From Piscinibacter gummiphilus (GTDB taxonomy: Bacteria > Pseudomonadota > Gammaproteobacteria > Burkholderiales > Burkholderiaceae_C), in the NCBI RefSeq assembly GCF_032681285.1, contig NZ_CP136336.1:1785001-1849000 (forward strand): a stretch of 64,000 nt of DNA. The letters run 5' to 3'. Position 1 is the stretch's first letter. Every line of letters begins with the position of its first letter. A program made the position numbers and the translations under genes. Under the pieces are notes generated by a model that had not been told where the DNA came from, did no database searches, and saw nothing but the letters and a program-made list of their open reading frames with translations. This document shows, piece after piece, positions 1 through 10,662 of this stretch.

Positions 1-932
1 CGGTGCGAGATGCGGCGAACTTCGTTCAGCGCGTCGTTGAGCCGCCCGACCGCCTTCGAGAATGGCCGTGGCGGCGTGGTGCCCTCGGCCTCGAGCTGGT
101 CGATGCCCGATTCGACGAGCAGCTTCACCGACACGAGGGTCTGGCTGGTCCCGTCGTGCAACTCGCGGGACAGGTGGGCCCGCTCGTCTTCCTGCGACTG
201 GACGACCTGGTGCGTCAGCAGGCGCAGCTTGCCGTAGGCGATCTTGTGTTCGCTGAGGTTCAGGATCATTCCGCAGATGCCGATCACCGCCACACCCAGC
301 AAGGCGATGCCGGTGATCAGCAACAGGGTCTCCGCCACCGAGTTGGTCACCTGGCGGTCGATCTCGGCCAAGGTGCCTTCGATGTCGTCGAGATAGAGGC
401 CGGTGCCGAACATCCACTCCCAGCGCTCCAGGCCGACCACGTAGCCGAGCTTGGGCGCCACCTGCTTCGAGGACGGCTTCTCCCACATGTAGCGCACGAA
501 GCCGCCGCCGCTCTTCGACTTGGCGATCAGCTCCTGGATGACCAGCAGCCCGTTCGGGTCTCGGAGCTGCCACAGGTTCTTGCCGATCAGCTCGCGCTGG
601 CGAGCGTGCATGAGACTGATGCCCCGCACGTCATACAGAAAGAAGTAGCCGTCCTTGCCATAGTCCATGGCGGCCAGCAGCCGCATGGCTTCCTGCTTGA
701 CCTCTTCGTCATTGCGGCCCGACTCATACAAGGGCTGGATCGTGCTGAGCGCGAGCTCGACGTAGTGGCGTAGCTCGTTCTGCTTGGTCTGCATGTAAGC
801 CTGCTCGACCAGGCTGCGCTGCCGTTGCGCGAGCTCCCGTTCCTGATGGCGGACGGTGAGCGCGATGAGCAGGATCGTCGCGATCAACGGGATGACGGCG
901 AGCAGGACGATCTTCGTCTTGAGAGGCATCAT
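1..932 (-). CDS. Cache-domain sensor histidine kinase (NarL/DegS type), partial
   Basis: Membrane sensor kinase, cut by the left window edge after about 310 residues. It starts with tandem Met codons, then a membrane segment (about residues 7-24), then a single-Cache (sCache_2) domain with the characteristic GKDGYFFLYD, LIGKNLWQLRDPNG and FGTGLYLDD motifs, a second membrane segment, and a HisKA_3 dimerisation helix with the phospho-acceptor motif SRELHDGTSQTL. The ATP-binding domain is off the window. HisKA_3 kinases pair with LuxR-type response regulators; one lies 3 kb away at 3923-4597 and is a plausible partner, though a regulator beyond the left edge is equally possible. Its Cache domain resembles the stand-alone secreted Cache proteins at 2688, 9579 and 10043. 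Confidence 0.88.
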   Translation of the reverse strand, partial: MMPLKTKIVLLAVIPLIATILLIALTVRHQERELAQRQRSLVEQAYMQTKQNELRHYVELALSTIQPLYESGRNDEEVKQEAMRLLAAMDYGKDGYFFLYDVRGISLMHARQRELIGKNLWQLRDPNGLLVIQELIAKSKSGGGFVRYMWEKPSSKQVAPKLGYVVGLERWEWMFGTGLYLDDIEGTLAEIDRQVTNSVAETLLLITGIALLGVAVIGICGMILNLSEHKIAYGKLRLLTHQVVQSQEDERAHLSRELHDGTSQTLVSVKLLVESGIDQLEAEGTTPPRPFSKAVGRLNDALNEVRRISH

Positions 933-1005
933 CTGCTTCACAGTGCATCCTCGTGTTCGCGTCAACCGCGGGGTCGCCCTTGCGCTTGGCCTGACGCGTG
1001 GGCGT

Positions 1006-2652
1006 TCAGGCGCTGACCCGGTCCTCTTGGGCCACTTGCATGTCGTGCGGGGTCGTGCCCGCGCGTTCACTCGCCGCAAGGGCAGGGGTCGCTGCGCCCT
1101 CGACGTGGAAAGCGGAGACGGCGGTCAGCAGCCGGCGGCTCTGGGTCTTGAGCGAGTCGGCCGCATGGCTTGCGGCCTGGACCATCACCCCGTTCTGCTG
1201 GGTCGCGTGGTCGAGTTCGCTGATGGCGGTGCTGATCAGTTCGATCCCCGCGGCCTGCTCGGCGCTCGCCGAGGAGATCTCCTTGACCACCACCGACACG
1301 CGTTCGATCGAGTGGACGATCCGGCCCATGGCACCGCCCGCCGTGCGCACCTTCTCGGCCCCTGCGCCGATCTGGGCCACCGAGCTGGTGATAAGTTCGC
1401 GGATCTCCTTGGCTGCTTTCGCGCTGCGTTGCGCGAGCGTGCGCACCTCGTCGGCCACCACGGCGAAGCCTCGCCCGAGATCGCCGGCCCGTGCGGCCTC
1501 GACCGACGCATTGAGCGCCAGGATGTTCGTCTGGAAAGCGATGCTGTCGATCACGCCGACGATCTCGCTGATCTGGCGCGACTGGGCGCTGATCCCTTCC
1601 ATGCTGGCGACGGCTTCCTCGACGATCCCGCCGCCGCTGCGCGCATAGCCGGACGCCTCTTGCGCCAGGGTGTCCGCCTCTTTCGCATTGGCTGCGCTCA
1701 TCTGCACCGAGGCGGTGATCTGCTCGATCGATGCCGCGGTCTGCGCGAGGGCCGATCCGGCCTGCTCGGTGCGCGAGGCGAGATTGCGGTTGCCCGTCGC
1801 GATCTCGTCCGACACCGAGTCGATGTCTGCCGCCGCCGAGTTGATGTCGCGGACGATCACGCCGAGCGATTGCGTGACCTCGCACAAGGCCAGCAGCAGG
1901 CGGCCGGTCTCATCGCTTGCCGGGTCGACACGCGGTGTCTCGAGCTGGCCACGCGCCACGGCCGAGGCGATGCCTGCTGCCTGGAGCAAGGGGCCCACGA
2001 TGAGCCGCCAGCACCACCAGGTGGCCAGTGCAGAGAGCGCCACGGCGACCAGCAGGGTGATGATCGTCACGGCCTGGTGGCGGATCGCCAGGGTCTCGGC
2101 CTCGTCGACCACGGTCTTCACCAGGCTGCGCTGCTCCTGCACGAGTTCGCCGATGTGCGCGTGCAATCTTCCGTAGCTCGATTCGGAGATGGTGATGAAG
2201 CCCGACGCGGCCCCGAGCCCCGTCGATTTGATGTCGAGCGTGTCTGCTGCGCTCTTGCGGTACTTGGCGTACTCCGCGGCGATGTTCTTCCAGGTGTCCT
2301 TGTCACGCGACGACCACACCGCGCTCGACTGCTGCGCGTCGATGAGGCCGCCGAGGTCGACGAAGTCCTGTGCGATCTGCTTGTCCAGCGTGGCGATGGT
2401 CGCGGCTTTGACGCCCGCACCCTCCCACACCAGACTCTGGTTGACCTTCGCGTTGAGGCTCGAGATGCGCTTCTCGACGTCACCGGCGATCGACAGGCCG
2501 GGAATGCGCGACTGGTTGATGTCGCGCAGCGTTCTGGAGCCGCTCAGGCTTCCCCACAGACTCACTGCAGCGACGACGATCAGGCACAGGATCGCAAAGA
2601 CCGGCGCCACCGCCACCTTGGTCCCGATGCTTGCGTTTCTCAGCAGTTTCAT
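1006..2652 (-). CDS. Methyl-accepting chemotaxis protein with four-helix-type periplasmic sensor
   Basis: Inner-membrane chemoreceptor of 548 residues that would signal to CheA/CheW. An N-terminal membrane anchor (about 14-35) is followed by a helical periplasmic region of about 150 residues, a second membrane segment (about 190-212) and a long cytoplasmic hairpin. The hairpin tip (about 355-405) carries the invariant family core with DSIAFQTNILALNASVEAAR. The periplasmic region contains VNQSLVWEGAG and EYAKYRKSA, which recur almost unchanged in the diguanylate cyclase at 10663-12066. The secreted Cache protein at 2688-3149 lies immediately upstream on the same strand (35 bp), so the two are probably co-transcribed. 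No C-terminal CheR-tethering pentapeptide is evident. Confidence 0.93.
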   Translation of the reverse strand: MKLLRNASIGTKVAVAPVFAILCLIVVAAVSLWGSLSGSRTLRDINQSRIPGLSIAGDVEKRISSLNAKVNQSLVWEGAGVKAATIATLDKQIAQDFVDLGGLIDAQQSSAVWSSRDKDTWKNIAAEYAKYRKSAADTLDIKSTGLGAASGFITISESSYGRLHAHIGELVQEQRSLVKTVVDEAETLAIRHQAVTIITLLVAVALSALATWWCWRLIVGPLLQAAGIASAVARGQLETPRVDPASDETGRLLLALCEVTQSLGVIVRDINSAAADIDSVSDEIATGNRNLASRTEQAGSALAQTAASIEQITASVQMSAANAKEADTLAQEASGYARSGGGIVEEAVASMEGISAQSRQISEIVGVIDSIAFQTNILALNASVEAARAGDLGRGFAVVADEVRTLAQRSAKAAKEIRELITSSVAQIGAGAEKVRTAGGAMGRIVHSIERVSVVVKEISSASAEQAAGIELISTAISELDHATQQNGVMVQAASHAADSLKTQSRRLLTAVSAFHVEGAATPALAASERAGTTPHDMQVAQEDRVSA

Positions 2653-2687
2653 GTCGGCACCGCAGGAGTCGAAGAGGGTTCAGGCGG

Positions 2688-3149
2688 TCAGCGGTAGGTG
2701 CCGACGCCCACCCATCCATCGAAGTTGGAGAGCTTGCGCACGTAGGTCGACTTGTCTTCGAGCTTCTTGGTCTGCGGGTGCGGCCAGGAGTAGTCGACCC
2801 AGCCTTCGCCCTTGGTCGTGGCCATCTTCGTCAGCTCCGCCACCACCATCACGCCGTTCGGGTCCTTCATCTCGATCAGGTTCTTGCCGATGAGCTTCTC
2901 GTTGGCGCCATGGCCGACCACGGTGCCCTTGTTGTCGTAGGCCATCACGTACAGGTCCTTCTTCTTCCACGTGGGGTCGGAGGTGAAGTCCTTGAAGGCC
3001 TTTTCGGGGCCGACCTTCTTCACGTGATCGACCGCCGCGTCGACCATGGCCTTGGCCTCGTCCTTGGTCCCGGAGGTCTGTGCTTGCACGCCCGACACCA
3101 TGAACCCGACTGCCACCATGGCGGCGCAGAAGAAACGCTTGCTGTTCAT
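2688..3149 (-). CDS. Secreted stand-alone single-Cache-domain protein
   Basis: About 153 residues: a Sec signal peptide (first about 23 residues, ending VQAQ) and then only a single-Cache (sCache_2) domain with KKDLYVMAYD, LIGKNLIEMKDPNG and DGWVGVGTYR. There is no membrane anchor or output domain, so it should be a soluble periplasmic ligand-binding protein. The start at MNSKRFF is preferred over two upstream in-frame Met codons because an AAGGAG box then sits 6 nt away. It precedes the chemoreceptor at 1006-2652, which suggests it feeds ligand information to that receptor (inference). It is very similar to the protein at 10043-10522. Confidence 0.85.
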   Translation of the reverse strand: MNSKRFFCAAMVAVGFMVSGVQAQTSGTKDEAKAMVDAAVDHVKKVGPEKAFKDFTSDPTWKKKDLYVMAYDNKGTVVGHGANEKLIGKNLIEMKDPNGVMVVAELTKMATTKGEGWVDYSWPHPQTKKLEDKSTYVRKLSNFDGWVGVGTYR

Positions 3150-3308
3150 ATCCATCTCCTTAGTAAGTACGAGCGACAACATTTCCCATATCGGCGGTCC
3201 AACAGTACGCTTGACCGACCGATTGCGAAATTCAGTAGAAGTACGGGGCTGCTTGTGGCCCTGGGCGTGAATTGCACACGGTTTGGATGTGAGGCCGAGC
3301 CGACGTAC

Positions 3309-3851
3309 CTATTGCGTTAGTGCCGGGGCCGCGAGGTTCCACAGCAGGTTGAGGCCTTCGTCCCAGGTCTGCCTGCACTTGGGCGTGGTGCTGTGCGAGA
3401 TGCTGCCCACGACCACCATCGTCGCGTCCCAGTCCTCGGCGTACCCCAGGGCATGCTCATAGTCGCCGTCTTCTTCCGACGCCACGAGCAGTGTTCGAAA
3501 CGGAAGTACGTTGCGAGGCACTGGCGTGAATCCGGCGAGTCGTCTGGGCTGCTGGGTGCGCGAGTTGAGGTCAGGAACCGACACCAGCATCGCGGCTTCG
3601 ACAGGGCGGGATGTTTGAGCGGCCCAATGTGCCACCGCGAGGCACCCCAGCCCGTGCGCCACCAGGGTGGTGTGCGGCCCCGCGCTTGCCACGGCGTCGT
3701 CGATTCCTCGCACCCACTTCCTGCAGGAGGCATCGGCCGCGTCGTACTGCGCGAATCGCATCAGATCGGGATAGTTGGACTTCCAATGCGTCAACCAGTG
3801 GCGGCGGTCGGTTCCGCCGATGTCGGGCACGATGACGATGCTTGCAGCCAT
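3309..3851 (-). CDS. RBBP9/YdeN-like alpha/beta-hydrolase, probably catalytically inactive
   Basis: 180 residues, the usual length for the RBBP9/YdeN serine-hydrolase family. The N-terminal strand-loop (IVIVPDIGGT then HWLTHW) and overall spacing fit. The nucleophile elbow, normally GHSLG, reads AHGLG, so the catalytic Ser is Gly67. The segment that usually holds the catalytic His (G-H-I) reads VGSIS, giving Ser150. An acidic residue at the expected Asp site (SEEDGDY) remains. With two of three triad residues lost it is more likely a binding protein than an enzyme. It stands alone between the Cache protein and the response regulator, with about 70-160 bp gaps on either side. Confidence 0.7.
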   Translation of the reverse strand: MAASIVIVPDIGGTDRRHWLTHWKSNYPDLMRFAQYDAADASCRKWVRGIDDAVASAGPHTTLVAHGLGCLAVAHWAAQTSRPVEAAMLVSVPDLNSRTQQPRRLAGFTPVPRNVLPFRTLLVASEEDGDYEHALGYAEDWDATMVVVGSISHSTTPKCRQTWDEGLNLLWNLAAPALTQ

Positions 3852-3922
3852 GACAGTTCCGCGAGCGACACACGGCCGAAGTTGCGAATGGCGCAGAGTG
3901 TCGGGATCGGCGACACATGGTG

Positions 3923-4597
3923 CTACCGTCTGACTACGCAGCTCAGATCAGCGACAGCACGTACTGGTTTTACCTTGCGGCTACCGGCGGCGCGCTCCAC
4001 GGCGTACTTGATCAGTTCGCCATTGCTTCTGAGTCGCAACTTTCTCTTCACGTTCGTGCGGTGCGACTCGACCGTGCGCACGCTGAGGTTCAGCCGGTCG
4101 GCTATGGTCTTGCTGGGCAGACCCTGGCCCACGAAAACCATGACTTCGCGTTCGCGTGCCGTGAGCTCTGCCGTCACCTCGTCGCCGCGCAACTTCCGGA
4201 ACACCACGCCCTGGCCGAAGTACGTGCCGCCGCTGCGCACGGTCGAGATCGCGACCGACAGCTCCTGCGCCGGGGAGTCCTTGAGCATGTAGCCGCGGGT
4301 GCCCGCGGCAAGCGATCGCTGGATGTCGGCAGCGGGGGCGTCCCATCCGAGCACGAGCACCAGCGCCGGCGCGACGTGGTCGACGAACGCCGCGAGGTCG
4401 TCTTCGACACCCCAGTCGCTGTCGATGTCCACGAGGACGATGTCGGTGGCGCCCATCGGCTGGTCCATCGCCTCCTTCAGGTCGTTGGCTTCGCCGGAGA
4501 CGCTCAGCCCGGGCATGAAGCCGAGGCGTGCCTTGAGGCCGTCGCGGATCAGCGGGCTGGTGTCGACGACGAACACGCGCGTGGGTGAATCATTCAT
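3923..4597 (-). CDS. LuxR/NarL-family response regulator
   Basis: Cytoplasmic two-domain transcription factor of 224 residues. The N-terminal receiver domain has a candidate phospho-acceptor Asp57 in LVDIDSD and a GTRGYMLKD segment supplying the conserved Lys. The first acidic pocket is reduced: VVDTSP, where most receivers have two adjacent acids. The C-terminal helix-turn-helix (about 150-205) starts with LTAREREVM and contains SVRTVESHRTNV, typical of NarL/FixJ regulators. The start at MNDSP has an AGGAG box 7 nt upstream. It may be the output partner of the HisKA_3 kinase at the left edge. The gene runs in the same direction as the tautomerase upstream (76 bp away). Confidence 0.88.
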   Translation of the reverse strand: MNDSPTRVFVVDTSPLIRDGLKARLGFMPGLSVSGEANDLKEAMDQPMGATDIVLVDIDSDWGVEDDLAAFVDHVAPALVLVLGWDAPAADIQRSLAAGTRGYMLKDSPAQELSVAISTVRSGGTYFGQGVVFRKLRGDEVTAELTAREREVMVFVGQGLPSKTIADRLNLSVRTVESHRTNVKRKLRLRSNGELIKYAVERAAGSRKVKPVRAVADLSCVVRR

Positions 4598-4673
4598 GGT
4601 GCATCTCCTGAGAGTGCGTTTCGGAACAGTGCCCGACTGGCCGGGTGTGTGGAATGCAGGAGCGGTGCGCGGG

Positions 4674-5057
4674 TCAGACGTGCAGGAAGCGCCCGCCGCC
4701 AAACGCCCAGTTCTCCCACTGCGTTTCCTTGAAATAGATCATCACGCGCTCCGTATCCAGGCCGGGGTCACGCTCCAGCGAGTCGATGATGTCGGCCACG
4801 ATCTTTCGCTTCACCTTCACGCTACGTTCGACGGCGAGCAGCACTTCGATGAGGATGAAGTCGCCGTCTCGCGGCGTTGTCAGGTCCGGGTAGCTCGGGT
4901 CGAAGCGGAAGTCGTCTTCGCTGAGTTCGAGGATCCGGTGGAATCGGTCGGTTTCGGGGACGCCCGAAGACACGAGCGCATCGTGCACTGCAGCAAGAAC
5001 GGAGGTCTTGAACTTCGAGTCCTTGCCGCGCAACATCGTGACCGTGACGAGTGGCAT
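4674..5057 (-). CDS. Tautomerase-superfamily protein
   Basis: 127 residues starting MPLVTV, so that after Met removal Pro1 would be the catalytic base, the hallmark of the 4-oxalocrotonate tautomerase superfamily. Length and the downstream FHRILELSEDDF and FILIEVLL segments fit the single-chain tautomerase group often found facing a LysR gene in proteobacteria. The substrate cannot be told from sequence. The gene is divergent from the LysR regulator at 5159-6019 across a 101-bp region with paired repeats, so it is probably that regulator's target. Confidence 0.85.
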   Translation of the reverse strand: MPLVTVTMLRGKDSKFKTSVLAAVHDALVSSGVPETDRFHRILELSEDDFRFDPSYPDLTTPRDGDFILIEVLLAVERSVKVKRKIVADIIDSLERDPGLDTERVMIYFKETQWENWAFGGGRFLHV

Positions 5058-5102
5058 GTGCCTCTCCTGGGAGAAAGATGTTTCATCGTGCCTTGCGCAC
5101 GT

Positions 5103-5150
5103 CTTCCGGAAAAGCAGGAAAATCCGTCGACATCTTTCGGAACCGCAGGA
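5103..5150. promoter_or_regulatory. Paired direct repeats in tautomerase/lysR divergent promoter
   Basis: Two 17-nt direct repeats, CTTCCGGAAAAGCAGGA (5103-5119) and CTTTCGGAACCGCAGGA (5134-5150), match at 14 of 17 positions. They start 31 bp apart, about three helical turns. The first contains the perfect palindrome TTCCGGAA. They sit between the divergent starts at 5057 and 5159, the expected place for LysR binding sites. Confidence 0.5.
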
Positions 5151-5158
5151 CGATCCTC

Positions 5159-6019
5159 ATGCGCGCGCTCGACATCGATCAGTTGCGGACCTTCGTCGCC
5201 ATCTGCGACTACGGCAGTCTCTCGGCGGCCGCACCCCACCTCTGTCTGTCGACCTCTGCCGTCAGCGAGCAGATGGGCAAGCTCGAGCAGCGCCTGAGCC
5301 AGTCCCTGCTGACCCGAGGTAAGACGGGGGCGACGCCTACCGCTCACGGGCGCAGGCTGCTGCGCCACGCACGCGACCTGCTGGCGCTCAGCGAGGCGGC
5401 CGTGCGAGACCTCACGGGCGAGTCGCTCGAAGGGGAGGTGTGCCTCGCGCTCACCGACTATTTCCGCCCCGCCTCGGTGACGCAGCTGTTGCAGCGTCTG
5501 CGTGTCGACTATCCCGGCCTGCGACTCAACGTCATGGTCGCCAAGAGCGCATGGATCGATGCGAGCGAGCCGTCGCCCGAGTTCGACATCGGGCTGGCGA
5601 TGCGGCTTGCGCCGACGCGCCCCGCTTCGGCAGGCGAATCGACCCTGCTTCGGCGTGAGCGGCTCTTCTGGGTCGGTGCAGACCGCAATGCCGGCCGCGA
5701 GCGACCGCTGCCCGTGCTGGCACTGCCCGCCGGCTGCGCACTTCAGGCCCTCACGGTGCGCACCTTGGAGCGCCACCGTGTGTCCTACCGGCTGGCCCAC
5801 TCCGCCTCCGGCGTCACGGGGCTTCAACTGGCCGTTGCGGCTGGCCTGGGCGTGGCGTGCCTGAACGAGTCCAGCATCGGGCCGGGCCTCGTCCGGCTGG
5901 GCACCGCGTCGGGGTTGCCGCCGATGCAGGAGGTCGAATTCCACCTGCTGCCGCCGCGGCGTGGCGAGGCGCCTGTCGTCAGCAAGGTGCGAGACACGCT
6001 GCGCGAACTCTTTCGGTAG
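5159..6019 (+). CDS. LysR-family transcriptional regulator
   Basis: 286 residues. An N-terminal winged helix-turn-helix (about 1-60, LRTFVAICDYGSLSAAA then STSAVSEQMGKLEQRL) is followed by a LysR-type effector-binding domain (about 90-285). The start MRALDIDQLRTF gives the standard N-terminus; the frame is open further upstream but that part has no family match. Divergent from the tautomerase gene, whose promoter it probably controls in addition to its own. The effector is unknown. Confidence 0.9.
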   Translation: MRALDIDQLRTFVAICDYGSLSAAAPHLCLSTSAVSEQMGKLEQRLSQSLLTRGKTGATPTAHGRRLLRHARDLLALSEAAVRDLTGESLEGEVCLALTDYFRPASVTQLLQRLRVDYPGLRLNVMVAKSAWIDASEPSPEFDIGLAMRLAPTRPASAGESTLLRRERLFWVGADRNAGRERPLPVLALPAGCALQALTVRTLERHRVSYRLAHSASGVTGLQLAVAAGLGVACLNESSIGPGLVRLGTASGLPPMQEVEFHLLPPRRGEAPVVSKVRDTLRELFR

Positions 6020-6052
6020 TCGGTGCGAGGCCGCCCGAAGCCTCTGCGCGTG

Positions 6053-8815
<2,763 letters not shown>

Positions 8816-9067
8816 GCCTGTTGACTCAACGCGAGACAAGACAAAACGCGCGGGCCAGACTGCGCCCGCGCAAATGACCGCCTTGTGGCGGCCAGGCTCT
8901 ATATGACGCGCCCTCAAACCTTGGGAACTTCTCCAAGATCGCGTCGAGACGATTGTTGGATGACAGGCCCTCTGCCAGCTACCGAAGTGCCGCGAGACGC
9001 GGCACCGTGCGACTACGCAAGGTGAATCCCGAGGTCGCGCGCGTGCGCGTCGGCCACCGTGCGTGCT

Positions 9068-9478
9068 TCACGCGCGCCGCCACCGCACCAGCAGCAGCGC
9101 GAGACTCTTCAGCTGCAGCGGGCCCACGTGCACATGGTTGATGCCGGAATCGAGCAGCCCTTGGCGCACACCTTCCGCGTGGCTCTGTGCCATGCCGATG
9201 ATGGGCACCGGCCGCCGATGGCGTGTGCCCTCACGGGCGCGGATCTGGCGTGCCGTGTGCGTGCCCTGGTGCGCCGCTTCGCGGCAGTCCAGCAGCACGA
9301 GCGAGAAGTCGTCGTTGCAGGCGGCGTCCACCGCGCACTGCGTTCCGTCGACGCGGACGACCTCGCACGAGAGCGCCGACAGCGCGCGCTGGGCCCAGTG
9401 GGCGTGGGTGTCGTCGCGAACGGCCATCAGGACGCGTGGCCGCGGCGTGTTCGGAATGGGAGTGGCGGTCAGATTCAT
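9068..9478 (-). CDS. Degenerate stand-alone receiver-like protein
   Basis: 136 residues resembling a single receiver (CheY-like) domain: a first strand RVLMAVRDD, a candidate phospho-acceptor Asp64 in SLVLLDCRE, and a PIIGMAQ segment like the PIIAMTA strand of hybrid-kinase receivers. The conserved Lys of the KP motif is lost (HVGPLQ), so phosphorylation-dependent switching is doubtful. No output domain. The start MNLTATP is the first Met that gives a clean receiver; a longer open frame continues upstream without similarity. It lies downstream of two Cache proteins on the same strand (100 bp gap). Confidence 0.55.
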   Translation of the reverse strand: MNLTATPIPNTPRPRVLMAVRDDTHAHWAQRALSALSCEVVRVDGTQCAVDAACNDDFSLVLLDCREAAHQGTHTARQIRAREGTRHRRPVPIIGMAQSHAEGVRQGLLDSGINHVHVGPLQLKSLALLLVRWRRA

Positions 9479-9578
9479 GCGCCCGGGAGTCTGCGTGGCG
9501 CATCGGGGTTCGCGCATCCGCGGCTCCGCGATGCGCAGGCCCGCAGCAATACCTAGGCTGGCAGCGGGCCGCGGCGTG

Positions 9579-10046
9579 CTAGCGCGGCAGCCCGTAGACC
9601 CCGCCGCACACGACGGTGTCTTCCAGGCTCTCGCAGTACACCCGCTTGGGCTCGATCTTGCCGGTCGTGGGGTGGGTGTACTTGTACTCCTGCCAGAACT
9701 TGCCCTTCGCACTGGCGAGCTGGAAGCGCTCCTGGATGAAGAGCTTGCCGTCGATGTCTCGCAAGTCGCCGAGCGTCTTGCCGACCATGTTGGGGTTGGC
9801 GCCGTGTGCGCGCACCACACCGTCGAGGCCCCACACCGTGATGTAGAGGTCGTCTCGTACGAAGCCACCGCGTGGGTCAGTGATCGCGGCGTAGGCCTTG
9901 TCGCGCCCGTCGCGGCGAACGGTCGCGAGCGCCTTCTTGACCATCGCCACCGCTTGTGCCGGTGTGGCACGGCGCGGCTCGGCGTCGGCCTGTCCGCAGG
10001 CGAGGGTGGCCGTCAGCGCGGCCGCGGCAAACAGGAGTGGCTTCAT
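9579..10046 (-). CDS. Secreted stand-alone single-Cache-domain protein
   Basis: 155 residues with a Sec-type signal peptide (about 22 residues, AQADAEP region) followed by one Cache domain: RDDLYITVWGLDG, NMVGKTLGDLRDIDG and a C-terminal CGGVYG. It has two Cys residues near the end (VYCESLEDTVVCGG) that its paralogues lack and which may form a disulphide. Its ATG overlaps the stop of the gene at 10043-10522 as ATGA, so the two are translationally coupled. It is the more divergent member of the three stand-alone Cache proteins in this window. Confidence 0.82.
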   Translation of the reverse strand: MKPLLFAAAALTATLACGQADAEPRRATPAQAVAMVKKALATVRRDGRDKAYAAITDPRGGFVRDDLYITVWGLDGVVRAHGANPNMVGKTLGDLRDIDGKLFIQERFQLASAKGKFWQEYKYTHPTTGKIEPKRVYCESLEDTVVCGGVYGLPR

Positions 10047-10522
10047 GGTGTGCTCGGTGCTTGTCGATAGACGCCGACGCCGACGAACCCATCGAAGTTG
10101 TGCAGCTGCCGCACGAACGAGGCCTTGGGCTCGACCTTCTTCGTCTGCGGGTGGGGCCATTCGTATTCCACCCAGCCGCCGCCGGCCGCCGCGACATCGC
10201 GCAGGCTGCGGATGAGGAACTTGCCGTTCGGGTCGCGCATCTCGAGCAGGTTCTTGCCCACGAGCCGGTCGTTGATGCCGTGGCTCACGCTGACGCCCGC
10301 CATCGTGTACGCGAACACGTAGAGGTCCTTGCGTCGCCAGGCGGGGTTGGATTTGTCCGAGAAGTCACGAAACGCCTGGGTCGGGCCGACCTTGCGCGCG
10401 TGCTCCACCGCAGCATCGACGAGGGCGAGGGCTTCTTCGCGCGTGCCGCGTTCCTCGGCGAGCGCCGGCCACCCCGAGACGAGCAGCAGGATGGGCAGCA
10501 GCAGGCGCAACACGATGTTCAT
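10043..10522 (-). CDS. Secreted stand-alone single-Cache-domain protein
   Basis: 159 residues: a signal peptide (MNIVLRLLLPILLLVSGWPA, cut after ALA) and a single Cache domain with RRKDLYVFAY, LVGKNLLEMRDPNG, EWPHPQTKKVEPKASF and GFVGVGVYR. These segments are almost the same as in the protein at 2688-3149, so the two are clear paralogues. It is first in a two-gene operon with 9579-10046 and is divergent, across 140 bp, from the diguanylate cyclase at 10663, which carries the same sensor type as the chemoreceptor beside the other paralogue. Confidence 0.85.
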   Translation of the reverse strand: MNIVLRLLLPILLLVSGWPALAEERGTREEALALVDAAVEHARKVGPTQAFRDFSDKSNPAWRRKDLYVFAYTMAGVSVSHGINDRLVGKNLLEMRDPNGKFLIRSLRDVAAAGGGWVEYEWPHPQTKKVEPKASFVRQLHNFDGFVGVGVYRQAPSTP

Positions 10523-10662
10523 CGTCGGGTTTTCGGCCGCTGCGCGTGCGACTTGAGAGCGCAAACCATCACGGAGGCGCCATGTCCGTGCTTAAAGCTT
10601 TCGTCGCCGTGCGCCGACATCACGTCGAGGGCGGAAGTGTTCCGATGCGCCCTGGAGTTGTG

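Noticed and set aside
856..2697. 613-codon open frame on the plus strand opposite the chemoreceptor
   Set aside because: Arg/Asp/Gly/His-rich translation with no fold or motif, fully antisense to a well-supported chemoreceptor; a by-product of high GC at third codon positions.
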